Source of the DNA: Hyphomonas sp.
GTDB taxonomy: Bacteria; Pseudomonadota; Alphaproteobacteria; Caulobacterales; Hyphomonadaceae
Length of the DNA stretch: 64,000 nucleotides
Reading direction: 5' to 3'
Assembly: GCF_016125515.1 (NCBI RefSeq)
Contig: NZ_WGLO01000007.1
Span: 24,766 to 88,765 of the forward strand
This document shows positions 43,534 to 53,117 of this stretch, in pieces (position 1 is the stretch's first letter; each line of letters starts with the position of its first letter). The translations under genes were made by a program, and so were the position numbers. A model generated the notes under the pieces. It ran no database searches. It was not told the DNA's origin and saw nothing but the letters and a program-made list of their open reading frames with translations.

Positions 43534-45194
43534 GTTCGATTCCCCTCCGAACTTTCAATGTCTTGTAGGTGCTCAATCACCCTCTTTTCCAGCGTGGCAA
43601 AAGCATCGAGGCTCTCCGCATCTGCAGGCAGCTTTTGACTTGGCTGCCGGTCTTTGTACCTTCCGCTTTCCTTCCGTTCGTCTTCCATCAGGAAGACCGC
43701 AAAATATCGAGCGGGGCCAACGCCTTCGAATGGTTCAAACCGCACTCTTTTCGAGTCACCCTCGTGCTTCTCGGTAAAAGTCAGATCGTGGATGGCATCG
43801 TCGTGCAGGTCAATCGCCAGGCTTTTCGGATAGGGCTCAATGTAGACCACCCTCTCAACTCCTGAAGCGATGATGTGTCTCGCGCAGTTGTGGCAGGGAA
43901 AGGTGGTCACAAACATCGTTGAGCCTTTCACACCTCCTCGACCCGTTCGAGCAACATCGACAATCGCCGCCATTTCAGCGTGAACCGAACGGCTAAACTC
44001 GATAAGCGACTTCACGCCTGTTTTTCGTAGCACAGATCGAATATGTTCGCCATTTGTTTCGACTTGTGCCGCTGCAACAATTTTTCGTGCGATTTCTGGG
44101 GACGCACCTTCGGCTTCCAGGACCGCCCGGATTGCCCGCTCGAACGCCTCTCCTGAAAGGAGCCCGCCAAACTCTCGTGCTATCTCGACGTACAGCTTCT
44201 CTTTGCGATCATCGTTATGGCAGATTTTTGTGCCATGCTTAAAGCATCTGGCGTCCCGATCGCCATCTCTTTCAGAATAGACGCCGCCCATAGGACGCGG
44301 CACTTCATTCCACCCCTGACCAATCACCGAATGGTCGGCGTCCACAATGATGGCGCCAACCTGTCGGCTCATACATGCAGAAGAGGCTGCAGCTTGCTTG
44401 GCATAGGCGATGCCTCGCTCATCTGCGGTTGGCGTCACGATGCTGTCTTCGAAAATGCAGGTCAAAAGACGACGTACTGAAGCCTTCAAACTCTCTTCGT
44501 TACCCCCTGCATTCTTCAGAAAATAATCACTTCCGAAAAACGTCTCCCGCACGTCTTGGCCATGTTCCGGACCTTCGTGTTCATCTCTTTGAATAATCTG
44601 TTCTGCAACATCGGCAGCTGAACCGTTTCGCTCCAACCGCTTCTTCCGCAGGTCTCGCGGAGCAAATACGCCAACCAGCCAAAATGCCGATCCGTATACA
44701 GATCGAAAAAGGGCGGCTTCCTGAGGGTTCTTGATTGAATCGACGATATGGACCCGGCGAATACGCTTGGGTTCCTGAAATTCTTCATCTTCAAAACCAG
44801 ATTTCCCGCGCTCGACAGCAATCACTTCTATGGCTTTCGCAGCAAGGATCGAACTTCCAAAGCGTTCGCGGAGTTTGCTACCCACATCCTGAAGCAGTTG
44901 GATACGTTCAGCGGCTGCCAATCCGTTCGGTTGGTGCCCACCGACCAAGTCAGCATTCTTTTCGATCAATCCGCTCATCCGGATTGGATTGACTTCGTAG
45001 CCATAGGTTGTCGAAATCACCTCTCGAAGGATCCGCCCTGATGTGGAAACGCCAGAGGCTACCGGACCAACCAGCCCTATGACTATCTCGGGGGTCAGGC
45101 GGTCACGCAGGGCTTTTGTCAAATCGGCCGCCGATACCGGCTTCTCGGATCGGTCAATCAATGTTCTTTTCTTGGCGGCGGCAGCTTTGACCAT
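43530..45194 (-). CDS. Antiphage dCTP deaminase (AvcD/DcdV-like): P-loop domain plus cytidine deaminase domain
   Basis: About 554 residues from the ATG at 45194 with GGAA eight bases upstream; a TTG five codons earlier is possible. The N-terminal P-loop-type domain has GLVGPVASGVSTSG (about residues 40-53), a glycine loop without the usual lysine, followed by HIVDSIKNPQEAALFRSVYG (about 149-168). The C-terminal deaminase (about 260-490) has the zinc motifs HAE (405-407) and PCHNC (C434, C437), plus an inserted Cys/His cluster (CFKHGTKICH). This two-domain plan is that of antiphage dCTP/dCMP deaminases, which deplete cytosine nucleotides during infection. In Vibrio the activity is held off by an upstream RNA (AvcI). 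Here only 54 bp separate it from hsdS, leaving little room for such an RNA. Confidence 0.87.
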   Translation of the reverse strand: MVKAAAAKKRTLIDRSEKPVSAADLTKALRDRLTPEIVIGLVGPVASGVSTSGRILREVISTTYGYEVNPIRMSGLIEKNADLVGGHQPNGLAAAERIQLLQDVGSKLRERFGSSILAAKAIEVIAVERGKSGFEDEEFQEPKRIRRVHIVDSIKNPQEAALFRSVYGSAFWLVGVFAPRDLRKKRLERNGSAADVAEQIIQRDEHEGPEHGQDVRETFFGSDYFLKNAGGNEESLKASVRRLLTCIFEDSIVTPTADERGIAYAKQAAASSACMSRQVGAIIVDADHSVIGQGWNEVPRPMGGVYSERDGDRDARCFKHGTKICHNDDRKEKLYVEIAREFGGLLSGEAFERAIRAVLEAEGASPEIARKIVAAAQVETNGEHIRSVLRKTGVKSLIEFSRSVHAEMAAIVDVARTGRGGVKGSTMFVTTFPCHNCARHIIASGVERVVYIEPYPKSLAIDLHDDAIHDLTFTEKHEGDSKRVRFEPFEGVGPARYFAVFLMEDERKESGRYKDRQPSQKLPADAESLDAFATLEKRVIEHLQDIESSEGNRT

Positions 45195-45248
45195 TTGAAT
45201 CTGTTCCAACTATTGGTTCAATCGGAGACTGATTCCGTCTCGGAATCC

Positions 45249-46544
45249 TTAATTTTGTTTACCCTTCACCCGCTTCAGCAATTCGCTCGCAGGTTCGTCG
45301 TTGGGGTTTTGGGGGACGAGTTTTCCTTTGAAGGCTCGGGCTAGGATGGCTCGATCGAGGGTACTGATGCGCACGCGCGCGGTGGCGGTGGCGCGGGTCA
45401 GGTTCTCGATCTGAGCAAACGCGGCCTCGATTCGGGCGACTATTTCGGCTTGTTTCTCAAGGCTCTCAGGGAGTGGAATAGGAAACTCGGCAAGCCCCCT
45501 TTTGCCAATGTGATGAATGTTGACACCCTGCGTCTCCCTCACGAAACGCATGCTTCGAGCACAGAACAATAAATAGTAATAGAGATACTGAGATGTGCAC
45601 TGCTTCGGACGTATACGGATTGTTGTGTTCTGAAAGCAGCAATTTTCGATTTCGCCGCGCCAGATTGCGGGTTTTCCGACTTCTTTCGCGCTTCCTGATC
45701 CCTCGTTCACCAGGACATCTCCGGGCTGAAGTTGAAACACTTCAAACTCGCTTGGACTAAAATTCATTTTTTTGACATCGGACAAGTCGAGCCCATCCCA
45801 CGTGATGTTAGCTGCCCGAATGTATGGTCTCATATGTGGACCTTGATGATCCTTGGGTGATCTTTGCCGACCGAGTGCAACGTCTCCGACCTCTGCAATA
45901 GTGCGCTCTTGCCATCTGGATTCGGCTCCTATGCCGTCTGGATCGAACGCCGCTCCTAACACCGCTGTCTTGTAGCGGGATATGAGGGTTTCGATGCGGG
46001 TGAGTGCGGTGGCGGCGGCGCGGCTATGTGCGTTTAAAGCGTCCAGCTTCTCTACAATGCGCCTTTGCTCCGCCAAGGGCGGCAGAAGGAATGAATGTTC
46101 TTCTAAATAGCTTTTCGGTACGCGGCGTTGTCCAACCGCGCCCGTCATGCTCCGCTCTGCATTCGTTCGAAACGAATAGTCCCTCAGATAGTACCAAACC
46201 AGTTTTGGTTCAGTCGCTCCGATCGACCTTAGTACGTGAAATTCAGTTGTTCCACACCCGAGACCATTCGTCAGGTCACTGGCAACTGCAATCTTTCCGT
46301 TCTCCATGCAGGGCGTGATTTTCGCGAATAGAACGTCACCGTTGCGAAAGTGCGTGTACCCCGTCCAGACTTGCTCAAGGACGCGTTCTTCAGCATCGCT
46401 TATCAAGCCGGTCTGTTCCGACACTGCAAGCATGGGCACAAAAGAGATGGTCTGCTTCTTGTCCACATCTTTCGGGTGGCGTGGATTGATTGTGTGAACA
46501 TTCCCCAAAGTCGTTCGGGCCCATCCTTCCGGCAACGTGCTCAT
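45249..46544 (-). CDS. hsdS: Type I restriction-modification specificity subunit HsdS
   Basis: A 431-residue DNA-recognition subunit with two target-recognition domains. The first (about residues 5-150) begins LPEGWARTTLGNV. A coiled-coil linker (about 155-195) includes LPPLAEQRRIVEKLDALNAH. The second domain (about 210-370) is followed by a C-terminal linker LPESLEKQAEIVARIEAA. The two linkers resemble each other, as usual. Recognition sequence cannot be read from the protein. The start overlaps the GIY-YIG gene by four bases. Confidence 0.95.
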   Translation of the reverse strand: MSTLPEGWARTTLGNVHTINPRHPKDVDKKQTISFVPMLAVSEQTGLISDAEERVLEQVWTGYTHFRNGDVLFAKITPCMENGKIAVASDLTNGLGCGTTEFHVLRSIGATEPKLVWYYLRDYSFRTNAERSMTGAVGQRRVPKSYLEEHSFLLPPLAEQRRIVEKLDALNAHSRAAATALTRIETLISRYKTAVLGAAFDPDGIGAESRWQERTIAEVGDVALGRQRSPKDHQGPHMRPYIRAANITWDGLDLSDVKKMNFSPSEFEVFQLQPGDVLVNEGSGSAKEVGKPAIWRGEIENCCFQNTTIRIRPKQCTSQYLYYYLLFCARSMRFVRETQGVNIHHIGKRGLAEFPIPLPESLEKQAEIVARIEAAFAQIENLTRATATARVRISTLDRAILARAFKGKLVPQNPNDEPASELLKRVKGKQN

Positions 46545-47464
46545 ACCCCCGCCTCCTCTGACACGGCGCGAGCCTGTTGCCAGTCATGATAGCTTTGCTT
46601 GCTGTCCTTCACCTTCCATTCCGTGCGACCATTTGAATTGCGATCGAGAATGACGGCCGCCGCGGCAGAGGGGCTGGAAAACGCATAGGCCCGGGCGAAG
46701 CGCAGCTTGCCGTCCGGGGCGTTGATCAGCACGCCATCTTCGACCAGTTTCTGTTTCAGCCCGCCATAGCTTTGCTGAACGTAGCCGGTGCCAGTCAGCG
46801 CCTCTGAGCCTTCCAGCACGACAAACTCGCCGTCTTCTTCCACCGCTTCGGCCTGCACGCCGGATTTGTGGCGGATTTCAAAGCGCACCTCGCCGCTGGT
46901 GCGCAACTCCACCGGCGTTGCCGTATCGCTGACTGCGCGGGGCTGAGGCTTCAGCATGTCGAGCCCGATGACCGGCAGGATGATTTTCAGATTGGCAAGG
47001 AATTGCTCCATGTTCGCCACGTCCGCTTCCGGCAGGCGGCGGCGCGATGTGTCCGGGCTTGTGCCATTGTCGAGCGTGACGCGCCCCGCCGCACTCGTCA
47101 TCTCGATCAGGCGCGCTTCGAGATATTCGGCATGGCCCTTGGAGAGGTCGTCATCGCTGGTCGTAATCGTGATCGCGGTCTCCCAAAAGTCGCGCTTGAG
47201 AGCGCTTTGCTTGATCCGCTCAGCGACCGAGTTGCCGGAGCCGATATAGGCGCGGGTCACGCCCGCCTTGTCGGGGTCCGGGCCGGAGAGGATGTAGACG
47301 CCTGTACGGTCAACCTCGTCCCGCGCCGTGAGCGCGCCGAAGGTTGAGTCGCCGCTGACAAAGATGAGCCCCGTCCAGCCATGAATGGTCGCCTTGCGCA
47401 GGCCTGAAGGTTTTCCGTCAACGAGAAAGAGCTGGATGGTGCGCCCGAATGTATCCCCGGTCAC
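46541..47464 (-). CDS. GIY-YIG nuclease-like protein with DUF4357 domain
   Basis: A 307-residue protein. The GIY-YIG core spans about residues 53-125: GVYILSG (55-61), AYIGSG (72-77) and a downstream glutamate in EYLEARLIE (113-121), matching the catalytic layout. The C-terminal DUF4357 domain covers about 235-300 (VEDGVLINAPDGKLRFARAY). It is encoded between hsdM and hsdS with four-base overlaps on both sides, so it is made together with the restriction complex. Such proteins recur in type I loci. A DNA-cleaving or regulatory role is inferred. Confidence 0.87.
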   Translation of the reverse strand: MTGDTFGRTIQLFLVDGKPSGLRKATIHGWTGLIFVSGDSTFGALTARDEVDRTGVYILSGPDPDKAGVTRAYIGSGNSVAERIKQSALKRDFWETAITITTSDDDLSKGHAEYLEARLIEMTSAAGRVTLDNGTSPDTSRRRLPEADVANMEQFLANLKIILPVIGLDMLKPQPRAVSDTATPVELRTSGEVRFEIRHKSGVQAEAVEEDGEFVVLEGSEALTGTGYVQQSYGGLKQKLVEDGVLINAPDGKLRFARAYAFSSPSAAAAVILDRNSNGRTEWKVKDSKQSYHDWQQARAVSEEAGV

Positions 47465-48918
47465 TCTGCTGCGACGGGCGCCGCCTCGTCCTCCTCTTCG
47501 CTCGCCAGTTCGGCAGTGAGCGTTTCGATAGCGGACATGGCTATTTGCAGCTCGGCCATTATCTCGGCGGCGATGTCTTCGGGTTCGCCGATATCGCGAG
47601 ACTCGCTGTCATCGCGCAGCCAGGAGATGTCGAGATTGTCGCCCCGCGCAGTAATCTCCTCGCGGGAAAAGCAGCGGAAACGGCCCTCCTCGCCCTCATC
47701 CTTTCGTTTCTTTGCCTGGTAGGCGTTCATGAACGGCTGAAGGTGCGCGAGCGTCAGCGGCGCGGTCTTGCCAAACGAAGGCATGTTGGCGCGCAGGTCA
47801 TAAATCCAAACGGCTTTGGTCGTGCCGGTTGCGCCTTCCTTCTTGGCCTTGGTCATGAAGATGACGTTGGTTTTTACACCCTGGGCATAGAAGATGCCGG
47901 TGGGCAGGCGGAGAATAGTGTGTAGGTCCGCCTCATCCATAATCTTCTGGCGAAGCTGCTTACCTTTGCCATCTTCGAAAAGGACATTGTCCGGCACGAC
48001 AATCGCCGCCCGCCCGCCAGGCTTCAACGCGCGCAGACAATGCTCGACAAAGGGAAGCTGGTAGGAGCTGACGGTATGGGTGATGGTCAGGTCGTCACGG
48101 CTCGGGCGCCCGCCGGCGGGCCCAAAGGGAGGATTGGTCAAGATCAAGTCCGCCGGCTTCATCGCGGCACCGGCGGGTGAGAGCGTATCGGCGAGGCTGA
48201 TATGGCTGGTCTGGACGCCATGCAGGTGCAAGTTCATCAGCAGCAAGCGGTAGGTGTCGAGCACGTTCTCGATGCCATGATAAGCGTCGCGGGTCTGAAA
48301 GGTCTGCGCACGTTCAATCAGGTCAAAGTAGTTATCCGTCTTTGTACGGATATGTGTATCTGCGGCGATGATGAATCCACCAGTGCCTATCGCAGGGTCC
48401 TGAATGACTTCGCCAGGTTGCGGATCCATGAGTTCAACGATGGCGTTGATCAGCACACGCGGCGTGAAGTACTGGCCTGCGCCCTTCTTGGTCTCCTCAG
48501 CCATTTTCTGGAGAAGGCCCTCATAGAGATCGCCGAAGCTGTCGCGTTCAGAGGAGTACCAATCGAGTTCGTCGATCGTCTTGATAAGCGTGTCGAGATT
48601 GACCGGGGTGCGGATGAAGGTGGAGGCGTTCGCGAAAATTGCGATCACCTGCCGGTGAACGCCAGGCGTCTTGTCGGTGCCTAGCTTGACCAGCATGTCG
48701 CGGTAGTGGTCGAGCAGGTCCGTGCCTTCCCGGTTGCGCAGGCTATCCCAGTTATAGGCCTCGGGCACATATCCTTTCTCATGCCCCTGCTCTTTCAGCA
48801 TCTTGAGGAAGAGGAGATAGGTCAACTCGGTGACATACTGGAAATAGGTCACGCCATCCTTGCGCAGGATGGCGGCACGCCGCCAAAGCTTGTTCACGAG
48901 ATCGGACGAGGGGTTCAT
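47461..48918 (-). CDS. hsdM: Type I restriction-modification methyltransferase subunit HsdM
   Basis: A 485-residue N6-adenine DNA methyltransferase. The N-terminal HsdM_N domain covers about residues 1-130. The SAM-binding motif is DPAIGTGGF (174-182) and the catalytic NPPF is at 262-265. With HsdS it methylates host DNA, and with HsdR it forms the restriction complex. The gene lies 26 bp after hsdR. An acidic tail (LASEEEDEAAPVAAE) ends the protein. Confidence 0.96.
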   Translation of the reverse strand: MNPSSDLVNKLWRRAAILRKDGVTYFQYVTELTYLLFLKMLKEQGHEKGYVPEAYNWDSLRNREGTDLLDHYRDMLVKLGTDKTPGVHRQVIAIFANASTFIRTPVNLDTLIKTIDELDWYSSERDSFGDLYEGLLQKMAEETKKGAGQYFTPRVLINAIVELMDPQPGEVIQDPAIGTGGFIIAADTHIRTKTDNYFDLIERAQTFQTRDAYHGIENVLDTYRLLLMNLHLHGVQTSHISLADTLSPAGAAMKPADLILTNPPFGPAGGRPSRDDLTITHTVSSYQLPFVEHCLRALKPGGRAAIVVPDNVLFEDGKGKQLRQKIMDEADLHTILRLPTGIFYAQGVKTNVIFMTKAKKEGATGTTKAVWIYDLRANMPSFGKTAPLTLAHLQPFMNAYQAKKRKDEGEEGRFRCFSREEITARGDNLDISWLRDDSESRDIGEPEDIAAEIMAELQIAMSAIETLTAELASEEEDEAAPVAAE

Positions 48919-48944
48919 GCTTGGGTCTTTTCTTGTTTATCGGT

Positions 48945-51900
48945 TTAGCCGGACTGGCGCGACCAGACGGCTTCATTAATGTCAGCGAGCACATTGGCAA
49001 GCTGGCCATCAAAGGCCTGGTTGCCACGATTCCATCCGCCAAACTGCTGAAAAGCGGGCGCATTCAGTGTTTCCTGATCAGCCACCGGGTATTCCTTCAG
49101 GGCTCGCCCGATACGGCGCAGCCATTGCTTTTGGTCGTTGGTAAAATTGCGCGCCTCGATGAGCTGACGGATCGCATTGTCCACGCGCGTGGCATAGGGC
49201 ACGAGCGGATCGCCCAGGGCGGCTTGCCGCACAAATCCGATAATATGAGCGGCAATGTCGGCATTGCGTACCCGGCCATACGCACGGCGAAGATGGGTTT
49301 CGGAATAGCCTTGTTCGTCGAGGCCGAGGGCAAGCTCTTTCAGGCTTTGCCGGGTCAACTCACGCGGGCGCTGCGTCGCCGCGACCATTCCTGCTGCGGC
49401 ATTCATGTTTTCTCGGATGTAGCGCTCGAACGCCTCGATGTAATCTTCCGGGGTAAGGCCGTCCTTGAAGATATCCTCAATGGCAATGAGTTCGTCGTCG
49501 CCTTCATAGATTGGCATACCGGGTCGCCTGCCTTTGGCGGGCGGTTCATCCAGCGTGGTAACAAGGCGCGGATGGTTGGCCAGGAAATCGCGGCAGGCGT
49601 CCGGCGCCATGGCTTGTAGCATATCGGCCAGGTCTTCTGCGCTCTCGCCGATGATTGCTTCGATAATCTCGGCTTGCGCATTCGTCAGGCGCGGCAGACG
49701 GCGGCGGAGCTTCGCGACAATCTGCTCCTGCACGATCCGACGGCTTTCCTCTCCGGGCGCGTTGGCAAGGTCACTGGTGAGCTGAGCGAAAGACAAATTC
49801 GGATTGGTGACAACGGGACGCATGTCCGTCATCGATTGCAGATTGTCGTAAAGGTCGACAGCATCGAAGATACGGAATTCTGTCTTGCCGATATCCGGGC
49901 AAAGCCGCGTCGCGCGTCCGATCATCTGGTCATAGAGAATGCGGCTGTTAACCCGCCGCACGAACACGAGATTGAAGATCTTCGGAATATCAACCCCAGT
50001 CGTTAGCATGTCGACAGTCACGACATATTGCGGGCGGGCATCGCTTCGAAACCGCCGGATCTGATCTAGCGGACGATCGGTCTGACCGGTGATCTTCATC
50101 ACCGTATCATCAGGCAGATCGCCATATTCTGCTTGCAGCGCGGCTTTGAGTTCAGTCACGAGCGTGTCGGCATGCTCGTCGCGGACGGCAAAGATCAGGG
50201 TCTTTCCAGGCCGGTCTGGCGGGATTTCCTGTGCGATGGTCTCAGCGACGACACGGTTGAATTCGGGCGTGTAGACCCGTTTGTTGAATTCCTGAACCTC
50301 AAAACCAGTGTCGTCAGGCAGGGTCGCCGTATCAATCTCACCCGTCTCAGGATCAACGATTGAAACTTCCTCGCCGCCCTTGAACTCGATGCCCGCCTGA
50401 TTCAGGGCTGTGACGATACGCTTGGGAGGCAAATGATCTATGAGATGGCCGTCGATAACGGCCTGACGGTAGGAATAGCGATAAACCGGCGGGCCAAAGA
50501 TTTCGGTAGTCTGGAGCGCAGGCGTCGCAGTCAGCCCGACCTTCACGGCGTCGAAATAGTCGAGCACGCGGCGGTACTTGGAGAGGTAGTCTTCCGTCGA
50601 GCGAAACTCGATATCCTCGTCTCGCAGCTCTGCATCGAGCGCATATCCCCTGTGAGCTTCGTCCACAATGATCAGGTCATACGTGCCTGGAGTTGGCCGA
50701 TCCTCTCCGCCGAGCATCACGCGCTTCACCATAGCCTGGATTGTCGCCACATGGACGCGGGTTTCCTTGCCGATGTCCTTGTCGGCTGGCCCTGCCACAC
50801 CGTACGTCTGCGTAAATTTCAGAAGGTTTTCGAGTTCAGCATTCTCAAGGCTATCGAGCGTTTGGTCAGCCAACGCATTGCGATCAACAAGGAAGAGAAT
50901 TCGCCGGAAACGCCTTCGCTTGAGTGCACGGTACATGAGTGCGATGGCCATGCGGGTCTTGCCTGTGCCCGTCGCCATACTGATAAGAGCCGTTTCCGCA
51001 CCTGATTCAATCGCTCGCTCAATTGCCGTTATGGCATCCTGTTGATAGGTGCGCAGATTGGCATAATCGAAAGGCTCTTCTGCTAGCTGTCTTGTGGGAT
51101 TTACAGCCACCTGCTCAAGCTTGCTCAGAAGATCCTGGGGTGAGAACCAGTCCGAGAGATCTTTTGCATGATTGTTTGCGGAACGCAGATCACGGAACCA
51201 TATTCCCGACTTCGTTCGCATTTGTTTTACATGCGGCCTGCCATTCGTCGCAAAGGCGAAAGGGGTTTTGAAGCTGGCCTCGAAATCGTCGATGTCGTTC
51301 GTTGGCGCACCGGAAAAAGGTGCGTTCTGAACAGTCGACCCAGCGGGCAAGATAATGTCGCGCGCGTATCGTTCGGCCTGCTGGAGAACGCCTGGGACAT
51401 CCTTGCTCTCACGTTTCGCCTCGATGACCCCGACGCAGGTTACACCGCAGAAAAGCGCATAATCCACTGGCCCCGAGCTGGTCTTCCATTCAGCGATGGC
51501 AATGTTGCGGCCAAGCTCAGGAGCGGTTCCGACAGATTGCCTCAAGGTGCGGTGATCTGCTTCCCAACCGGCATCTTGAAGCGCGGAATCGATGAGGTCA
51601 CGGGTATCTGCCTCAGAGAGTTTTACCTGTTCGAAAGCCTTCTCGGCGAACTGGGCAAGTTGGGTCTCGGATGGGGCATTCGCCGTCTGTGACTCCGCCC
51701 GGAGCCTCGCAATTTCTTCTTGCAAGGCCGCACGTTCAGTATCTCGTTCCAAAGCTAACGCTGCCAGTCTTTGACGCTCGGATTCGGTTTGCTCAAGGCG
51801 TGCAGCATGGGCGGCGCGCTCTCTGTCAGCAGTCGATAGTAGCGCGTTAAGCTCTTCAATCTGAATTTTTAGTGCGGGAGTTGTGTCATGCGGCGCCCGC

Positions 51901-52409
51901 GGAGGAATGAAAGCGGATGAGCCTACATTTTCAGCCGAGTAGTACGCTTTTGTGTACCAGATCGCTATTGAGTGCACAAAGCGCAACGATGCAAGCGCAT
52001 CGCTGGCCGAGCCTGTTAAATCATGGTTCGCCTCATTCCCTTTCTTGCGGACGAAATGAAGCATATCTGCGATTGGTTTCGGTATCAGCCCGTCAGCCTT
52101 GAGCCGGTTCAGAAGGTCAACTTGCCGCTCATTCAATATGCTTTGTCGCCTTGAACGCGCCGCGATTTGTTGCGCTATCGCTTCTCCAAACTGCCGGGAT
52201 TTGAGCAGAGAGGTATTGGGATCTGTCGGAAACAGCTGTTCCGAAAGGGTAGCAAGACGGAACAGCAGAGGCTCACTCTTCTCAATAAATGAAAAGTTCA
52301 GGCTCTCCATTTCCTTCGTAAGGCCCCGTAATTCTCTGATTGCAACCAGTAGTTTCACTAGATCGAAACGGCCGCATTTGAAAGAGGTTTCCTTCAAGCC
52401 CAATGGCAT
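48945..52409 (-). CDS. hsdR: Type I restriction endonuclease subunit HsdR
   Basis: Up to 1154 residues. The order is a DUF4145 domain (about 35-160), a coiled coil (about 175-245), an HSDR_N nuclease domain with D316 and EAK (330-332), a DEAH translocase (ATGTGKT at 479-485, DEAH at 583-586, MLTTGVDIP further on) and a C-terminal EcoEI_R-type domain. HsdR cuts unmodified DNA after ATP-driven translocation. The ATG at 52308-52310 (residue 34) begins MESLNFSFIEKSEPL, which looks like the family's natural N-terminus and may be the real start. A long gap with a large hairpin lies upstream. Confidence 0.95.
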   Translation of the reverse strand: MPLGLKETSFKCGRFDLVKLLVAIRELRGLTKEMESLNFSFIEKSEPLLFRLATLSEQLFPTDPNTSLLKSRQFGEAIAQQIAARSRRQSILNERQVDLLNRLKADGLIPKPIADMLHFVRKKGNEANHDLTGSASDALASLRFVHSIAIWYTKAYYSAENVGSSAFIPPRAPHDTTPALKIQIEELNALLSTADRERAAHAARLEQTESERQRLAALALERDTERAALQEEIARLRAESQTANAPSETQLAQFAEKAFEQVKLSEADTRDLIDSALQDAGWEADHRTLRQSVGTAPELGRNIAIAEWKTSSGPVDYALFCGVTCVGVIEAKRESKDVPGVLQQAERYARDIILPAGSTVQNAPFSGAPTNDIDDFEASFKTPFAFATNGRPHVKQMRTKSGIWFRDLRSANNHAKDLSDWFSPQDLLSKLEQVAVNPTRQLAEEPFDYANLRTYQQDAITAIERAIESGAETALISMATGTGKTRMAIALMYRALKRRRFRRILFLVDRNALADQTLDSLENAELENLLKFTQTYGVAGPADKDIGKETRVHVATIQAMVKRVMLGGEDRPTPGTYDLIIVDEAHRGYALDAELRDEDIEFRSTEDYLSKYRRVLDYFDAVKVGLTATPALQTTEIFGPPVYRYSYRQAVIDGHLIDHLPPKRIVTALNQAGIEFKGGEEVSIVDPETGEIDTATLPDDTGFEVQEFNKRVYTPEFNRVVAETIAQEIPPDRPGKTLIFAVRDEHADTLVTELKAALQAEYGDLPDDTVMKITGQTDRPLDQIRRFRSDARPQYVVTVDMLTTGVDIPKIFNLVFVRRVNSRILYDQMIGRATRLCPDIGKTEFRIFDAVDLYDNLQSMTDMRPVVTNPNLSFAQLTSDLANAPGEESRRIVQEQIVAKLRRRLPRLTNAQAEIIEAIIGESAEDLADMLQAMAPDACRDFLANHPRLVTTLDEPPAKGRRPGMPIYEGDDELIAIEDIFKDGLTPEDYIEAFERYIRENMNAAAGMVAATQRPRELTRQSLKELALGLDEQGYSETHLRRAYGRVRNADIAAHIIGFVRQAALGDPLVPYATRVDNAIRQLIEARNFTNDQKQWLRRIGRALKEYPVADQETLNAPAFQQFGGWNRGNQAFDGQLANVLADINEAVWSRQSG

Positions 52410-53117
52410 GGAATGCCACTTGGGCCACGGTCATTTTCCTTGCCGGAATCGCGTCCCGTCAAGGGTCGTCGACCGCTTCGCGGCGCGCATTTTGCGCGCC
52501 CTTGACGGGACGCAATTCCGGCGAAACCAGAGTATATTCGTCGAAGTTTTCCCGTCTCTGCGGCCGACCCACATGTGCGAGATTGGCATCATCCGGCATC
52601 TGGCGGCGTGAAGTAGTCAATGCAGACGTAGGATTGGACAGCGAACCCGAGAGGGCAAGATTGAAGGATGTGCGTACATGCCCATCCAGCAACCTGTCTG
52701 CACATCGATTTTTTGTATGCTCATGCCGCCATTTGTGACGTACACGGAACGCTGGCGCACCCAGTTTTACACGAGATCCCGCGTCATACACTTTGCTCGA
52801 AGCTTTGCGGCGGATGCATTCGCCTGCAGCGCAAGGCAAAGGCGTGCAAATCGACGACATGCGAACCCGGTAGGGCAAGATAAAAGGGTTGGCGCCAGGC
52901 CTTGCCTTGCACCTTGTCTTCACAACTCTTTTTCGGTGCCCATTGCACCGGGTCGAGACGCCGGGTTTCCGCTGTTCTGACGTATTTGCAGCAGGTCTCG
53001 CTGGCGCCATATCCCGTCAGGGGAAATCAATGCTCCGCGGACTTCGCTTGACCGAAAGATCCGAATTGAGAGAGATTGGGGGCTTTGCGCTGCGCAGGGT
53101 GCAGGTAGGCGCAGCGC
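52410..53117. other. 708-bp non-coding region upstream of hsdR
   Basis: No gene is convincing here. Besides the hairpin at 52442-52522 there is a diverged direct repeat: about 52640-52667 (GCGAACCCGAGAGGGCAAGA) and about 52861-52888 (GCGAACCCGGTAGGGCAAGA). The region looks like decayed or mobile-element-derived sequence. It must also hold the promoter of the hsd operon. Confidence 0.5.
52442..52522. repeat. 24-bp inverted repeat forming a large hairpin upstream of hsdR
   Basis: The arms 52442-52465 and 52499-52522 are reverse complements with a single mismatch. The 33-base spacer contains its own small stem GCGCGCA / TGCGCGC. It lies 30 bp or more upstream of the hsdR start and is the only strong structure in the gap. 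Confidence 0.72.

Noticed and set aside
52459..53010. A 183-codon minus-strand frame in the gap before hsdR
   Set aside because: It runs through the large hairpin, has no motif, no ribosome-binding site and an odd composition. It is probably a chance frame in decayed sequence.
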